Assembly: GCF_016464365.1 (NCBI RefSeq)
Contig: NZ_JADCUC010000002.1
Span: forward strand, 426,001-490,000
Reading direction: 5' to 3'
DNA: 64,000 nucleotides
Source of the DNA: Sandaracinobacteroides hominis
GTDB lineage: Bacteria; Pseudomonadota; Alphaproteobacteria; Sphingomonadales; Sphingomonadaceae
Shown here: positions 60,389 to 64,000 of the stretch, piece after piece
How the letters are laid out: the number at the start of each line of letters is the position of its first letter
How positions within the stretch are numbered: position 1 is the stretch's first letter
The notes under the pieces: model-generated
What the model was told of the DNA's origin: nothing
The model's database searches: none
Seen by the model: only the letters and a program-made list of their open reading frames with translations
Made by a program: the position numbers and the translations under genes

Positions 60389-61414
60389 ATGCCTGTTCCC
60401 GCAAGGATCATTCCAACGGCACCTGCGCGACAGGAAAATTCGTTGCTGGCAGCCGCCAACCTTGTGCTGGGCCTGCTGATCGCGGGCTGTGGCTCCGATG
60501 GGAGGGCGCCTGCTGCCCCGACGCAGGTTGCGACGCCGCCGACGCCTGCGCCGCCCGTGCCGCCGCCGGTGGTGACGCCGCCCGATCCCGCGCCTGTTCC
60601 CACCGGGCCGCTGATCGCCGAGGTTGCACCCGGCGGCCGGCTGGAGGGAGCGCATGTCTGCGCGGGTACGCGCGACACATTTGCCGAAGGCCGGCTGGTG
60701 GGGATCGAGATGCTGGGCCCGGCGATCCTCGCCGAACTTGCCAGCCCGGCCTTTGCCATCGACTATGTGAACGACAACAGCTTCGGCACGGACTTCAACG
60801 GCTTTGGCGGATCCAGCTATGCACCCGGCGATCGCCGCACGGCGCCCTCGCGCGCCTATGCCGGCTCCTATTTCGCGGTGTATGGGGTGGGTGCCGATCA
60901 GACGGACGAGTTCGAGCTGTATCGCAACTCCGAGCGCCGGCTTCGCTTCGCGACCTTTGGCCGTACCAGCAATCCCGGCACGCTGTGCTTCTTCAGCGCC
61001 GGCGCGGTTTCCGATACGTCGATTCTGGCGGACGGCAGCTATGCGTTTGCAGGGATGGCGGACGGGCTGCTGGTGGCATCCGGGGTCAACAGGCGGCTGT
61101 TCGGAAGCACTGCAAAGGCGGTTCTGGATGCGAACGGAAAGACGCTGCTGGTGACGATCGATCTCGTCGCGCGGGATCAGGCCTTTGGCGAATTCCTGGA
61201 CCGGCCGGCGACCTCGGTGGGGCAGGTCAGCGCGCGCTTCCCCTATAGCCGGTCAGCGCTGGGAACGGTCCCGCTGAGCGGGCCGGACGGCGCCACGGGC
61301 AGCATCCGGGGCGGCTTTTACAAGGGTAGTCTCGGGGCGGGTTTCGTGTTTGCGCTGGAGTATCCGAACGGCGACCGGATATTCGGTGCCGCCGGGCTCG
61401 ACCTGGAATATTGA
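60389..61414 (+). CDS. Exported lipoprotein with beta-rich mature part, unknown
   Basis: A 341-residue lipoprotein: signal sequence ending in the lipobox LIAGC (C34), then a Pro/Ala-rich linker (APAAPTQVATPPTPAPP... to about residue 70) and a beta-rich domain. The last part, IRGGFYKGSLGAGFVFALEYPNGDRIFGAAGLDL, resembles the strand repeats of lipoprotein barrels of the TbpB/Slam-substrate type, but I am not sure. It would sit in the outer membrane or on the surface. Function unknown. Confidence 0.55.
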   Translation: MPVPARIIPTAPARQENSLLAAANLVLGLLIAGCGSDGRAPAAPTQVATPPTPAPPVPPPVVTPPDPAPVPTGPLIAEVAPGGRLEGAHVCAGTRDTFAEGRLVGIEMLGPAILAELASPAFAIDYVNDNSFGTDFNGFGGSSYAPGDRRTAPSRAYAGSYFAVYGVGADQTDEFELYRNSERRLRFATFGRTSNPGTLCFFSAGAVSDTSILADGSYAFAGMADGLLVASGVNRRLFGSTAKAVLDANGKTLLVTIDLVARDQAFGEFLDRPATSVGQVSARFPYSRSALGTVPLSGPDGATGSIRGGFYKGSLGAGFVFALEYPNGDRIFGAAGLDLEY

Positions 61415-61504
61415 CCGCCCATTCCTGATGGGTGGCGCTGGCCGCCGCTTCCATGCACATTGCCCATGTTGCGCGCGTGTAACGCGGCATCTGGGGAGGT
61501 GCGG

Positions 61505-62830
61505 ATGAACGAGGCGATGAAGCCTGTCGAGGCAGCCGTGAAGCCCGGCTATCGCCGCTATGCGCTGTGGGTGCTGCTCGCCATCTATATCCTGAACTTC
61601 CTCGACCGGCAGATCGTCACCATTCTGGCCGAGCCGATCAAGCAGGAGCTGGGCTTGCAGGACTGGCAGATCGGCATGATGTCCGGGCTTGCCTTTGCGC
61701 TGTTCTACACGATCATGGGCCTGCCCATCGCCCGCTATGCCGAGCGGGGTCATCGCCCCTACATCATATCGGGCGCGGTTGCCGCCTGGAGCTTTTTCAC
61801 GATCCTCTGCGGCTTTGCCCAGAACTTCGTGCAGCTGGTGCTGGCCCGGGTCGGTGTGGGCATCGGCGAGGCGGGTTGCACGCCGCCGGCGCATTCGCTG
61901 ATCACCGACTATACCCCGCGCGAGAAGAGGGCGTCGGCCATGGCTTTCTATTCGCTGGGAACGCCCATCGGCTCGCTGCTGGGCATGGCCATGGGTGGCC
62001 TGATCGCCGATGAATGGGGCTGGCGCGCGGCCTTTCTGGTGGCGGGCGCGCCCGGTGTGTTGATGGCGATTATCGCGGCCACCACGCTGGTCGAGCCGCG
62101 CCGGGCCGGCGGGCGCGCGTTGCCGGCCAGGCACGAAGGCCCGAGCTTCAGGGAAGCGATGGTGGAAATCCGCTCCAAGCGCACCTTCTGGCTGATTACC
62201 TTCGGCGTCTCGATCAAGGCCTTCATCGGTTATGGCGCGGCAGTGTTCGCGGCGCCCTTCTTCTTTCGCAACCATGGGGCGGAGCTGACCGATATCGCCG
62301 CCGGTTTCGGGCTGGGCCTTGCCGGATTTCTGGGCCTTGCGCTGGGCGTGACCGTGGGCCTGACCGGCGCGTTCGGCACCTGGCTGGGCGGGCAGCTGGC
62401 CGATCATTACGGCAAGCGTGACCTCAGATACTATATGGGCATTCCGGCCGTTTCCACGGTGATGGCGATCCCTTTTTACCTGACCGCGCTGGCGGTCGAT
62501 TCCGCTCTTCTCGCGATTGTCCTGATGGCTGTTCCGCCGCTTCTCAACGCGCTCTGGTATGGCCCTGCCTATGCCGCCGTGCAGGGGCTGGTGGAGCCGC
62601 ATACGCGCGCCACGGCGGTCGCCATCATGCTGTTCGCCGTCAACCTCATTGGCCTTGGTCTTGGCCCGCTGATTGTGGGTGCTGTCAGCGACCTGTTCGC
62701 CGGGCCGCTGGGCATGGGCGCGGCGCAGGGCGTGCGCTGGTCGCTTGCCCTGTTCAGCCTGTTCGGTATCGTCGCCTCGATCCTGTTCTGGATGGCGCGG
62801 AGCTCGATCCGGGAGGAGATGGTGAGCTGA
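61505..62830 (+). CDS. MFS transporter, spinster-like
   Basis: A 441-residue major facilitator protein with about 12 transmembrane helices: YALWVLLAIYILNFLDRQIVTIL in helix 1, then GLPIARYAERGHR in the loop 2-3 motif A position and RVGVGIGEAGCTPPAHSLITDY in helix 4, a pattern of the spinster-like group often found near degradation genes in sphingomonads. Start at MNEAMK with a strong GGGGAGG (61494-61500). It shares a base (TGATG) with the dehydrogenase gene, so they form an operon. Confidence 0.88.
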   Translation: MNEAMKPVEAAVKPGYRRYALWVLLAIYILNFLDRQIVTILAEPIKQELGLQDWQIGMMSGLAFALFYTIMGLPIARYAERGHRPYIISGAVAAWSFFTILCGFAQNFVQLVLARVGVGIGEAGCTPPAHSLITDYTPREKRASAMAFYSLGTPIGSLLGMAMGGLIADEWGWRAAFLVAGAPGVLMAIIAATTLVEPRRAGGRALPARHEGPSFREAMVEIRSKRTFWLITFGVSIKAFIGYGAAVFAAPFFFRNHGAELTDIAAGFGLGLAGFLGLALGVTVGLTGAFGTWLGGQLADHYGKRDLRYYMGIPAVSTVMAIPFYLTALAVDSALLAIVLMAVPPLLNALWYGPAYAAVQGLVEPHTRATAVAIMLFAVNLIGLGLGPLIVGAVSDLFAGPLGMGAAQGVRWSLALFSLFGIVASILFWMARSSIREEMVS

Positions 62831-64000
62831 TGGTTGCCCCGAGTATCTCGACGATTGCCCTGCCGCGGATTCTGCGCATTGGCGGCGGTGCCTCGCGTCA
62901 GCTGCCGGAGCTGCTGGCCACGCTTGGCCTGTCGCGGCCGTTCCTAGTTTCGGATGCCTTTCTGGAGCAGAGCGGGATGCTGGAGCCGATCCTGTCCGGT
63001 CTGGCGGCGGCGGGAATTGCGGCGCGTGTGTTTACCGGCACGGTGCCCGATCCGACGAGCGCCTCCATCGACGCCGGGCTGGAGGCGTTGCGCGGGGGCG
63101 AGCATGATTGCGTGGTCGGCTTCGGCGGCGGCTCGCCGCTGGACAGCGCCAAGGCCATCGCCATGCTGGCGGTGCACGGCGGGGGGATGGCGGACTATAA
63201 GGTGCCGCATGTGCAGGATGCGCCGGGGCTGCCGATCATCGCCATTCCGACGACGGCGGGCACCGGCTCGGAAGCGACGCGGGTGTGCGTGATTACCGAC
63301 AGCGAGACCGACGAGAAGATGCTGTGCGGCGGGCTTGCCTATCTGCCGGTGGCGGCGCTGGTCGACCATGAGCTGACGCACGAAAAGCCCTGGCGGCTGA
63401 CGGCGGACACCGGAATCGACAGCCTGACGCATGCGATCGAGGCCTATGTGTCGCGGCGGGCGAATCCGTTTTCGGATGGGTTTGCACTGAGCTCGATGCG
63501 GTTGATCGCGCCCAATCTTCGCCGGGTATGCGCCGAGCCGACCGATGCCGTCGCGCGGGAGGCGATGATGCTGGGGGCGCTGCAGGGGGGGATTGCCTTT
63601 TCCAACAGCAGCGTCGCGCTGGTGCATGGGATGAGCCGGCCCATCGGCGCGCATTTCCATGTGCCGCACGGGCTTTCCAATGCGATGCTGCTGCCGACGG
63701 TGACCGCCTGGTCGGCGCCGGCGGCCGTGCATCGCTATGCCGATTGTGCCCGGGCGATGGGGATCGCGGCAGAAGGGGAGGGCGATCAATCCGCCGTCGC
63801 CCGGCTGGTGGCGGAGCTGGAGGCGTTGAACCGCGACCTGAAGGTGCCGGGGCCGGCGGACTATGGGATTTCCGCGCAGCGCTGGCGCGATCTGGTGCCG
63901 GTGATGTGCGAGCAGGCGATTTCCTCGGGATCGCCGGCGAACAATCCGCGGGTGCCGGATGCCGGGGAACTGGCCGGCCTTTACGACCGGGTGTTCGCCG
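62830..64000 (+). CDS. Iron-containing alcohol dehydrogenase (3' end cut)
   Basis: 390 codons visible and no stop before the window edge. The protein is a group III iron-type alcohol dehydrogenase: N-terminal RILRIGGGASRQLPELL, the nucleotide-binding VVGFGGGSPLDSAKAIAM, IAIPTTAGTGSEATR, and iron ligands in TADTGIDSLTHAIEAY (Asp, His) and VHGMSRPIGAHFHVPHG (two His). Its usual length is about 380-390, so nearly all of it is present. Paired by a one-base overlap with the MFS transporter, suggesting uptake plus oxidation of one substrate. Confidence 0.9.
   Translation, partial: MVAPSISTIALPRILRIGGGASRQLPELLATLGLSRPFLVSDAFLEQSGMLEPILSGLAAAGIAARVFTGTVPDPTSASIDAGLEALRGGEHDCVVGFGGGSPLDSAKAIAMLAVHGGGMADYKVPHVQDAPGLPIIAIPTTAGTGSEATRVCVITDSETDEKMLCGGLAYLPVAALVDHELTHEKPWRLTADTGIDSLTHAIEAYVSRRANPFSDGFALSSMRLIAPNLRRVCAEPTDAVAREAMMLGALQGGIAFSNSSVALVHGMSRPIGAHFHVPHGLSNAMLLPTVTAWSAPAAVHRYADCARAMGIAAEGEGDQSAVARLVAELEALNRDLKVPGPADYGISAQRWRDLVPVMCEQAISSGSPANNPRVPDAGELAGLYDRVFA

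Overview
The window is about 64 kb of a GC-rich (roughly two-thirds G+C by eye) alphaproteobacterial chromosome. The best fit is the order Sphingomonadales: a DAP-type dcw cluster with FtsZ beginning [10 protein letters not shown], a RibB carrying a degenerate RibA half, MmcB, an alphaproteobacterial SOS box (GTTC-N7-GTTC) and DUF1289/DUF2490/DUF4230 proteins. I cannot fix the genus. No rRNA, tRNA, CRISPR array, transposase or integrase was seen.

Layout. 1-5.04 kb: the 3' end of tamA and complete tamB (outer-membrane translocation and assembly). 5.3-10.7 kb, minus strand: dnaN, a small membrane protein and a riboflavin block ribD-ribE-ribB-ribH, then a small secreted protein. RibB has an N-terminal helix-turn-helix domain, and a long perfect palindrome lies just before its start codon. 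10.7-11.2 kb: a perfect 24-bp palindrome holding a chromosomal parS (ParB) site. 11.2-13.6 kb: a lower-GC accessory insert with a two-gene overlapping operon, a NdpA/YejK-type nucleoid-associated protein followed by a RelA/SpoT-type alarmone synthetase. This is the best candidate for an undescribed system, probably defence or toxin-antitoxin-like. 13.8-18.8 kb: thiolase, an oligopeptide-binding lipoprotein, a cysteine-synthase-family enzyme, and two membrane-anchored proteins, one with a DUF4340-type domain.

18.8-37.8 kb: a complete dcw cluster, mraZ-rsmH-ftsL-ftsI-murE-murF-mraY-murD-ftsW-murG-murC-murB-ddl-ftsQ-ftsA-ftsZ. Nearly all junctions overlap by 1 or 4 bases, and a hairpin terminator follows ftsZ. 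The leader holds a DnaA box and a 10-11-bp-phased MraZ operator. The cluster supplies the lipid-linked peptidoglycan precursor (MurB-G, Ddl, MraY), the septal synthase (FtsW/FtsI) and the divisome scaffold (FtsL/Q/A/Z).

37.9-51 kb: housekeeping genes (metallo-beta-lactamase-fold hydrolase, rpe, heparinase-like protein, purH, an EamA transporter, SDR dehydrogenase, fasciclin protein, phhB, zincin, M20 hydrolase, thioesterase, a TrmH-type methyltransferase). 51-56.6 kb: a DNA-repair neighbourhood (AlkA-like glycosylase, MmcB, and a radical-SAM/UdgX pair with an SOS box) mixed with a ferredoxin, a VOC protein and a DJ-1/PfpI protein. 56.7-64 kb: ftsH, a TPM lipoprotein, an esterase, an unknown lipoprotein, an MFS transporter and an iron-dependent alcohol dehydrogenase cut by the window end.

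Across the window, three copies of a 42-nt hairpin repeat (5041, 5239, 52231) differ by compensatory base changes, which shows that the folded form is maintained.
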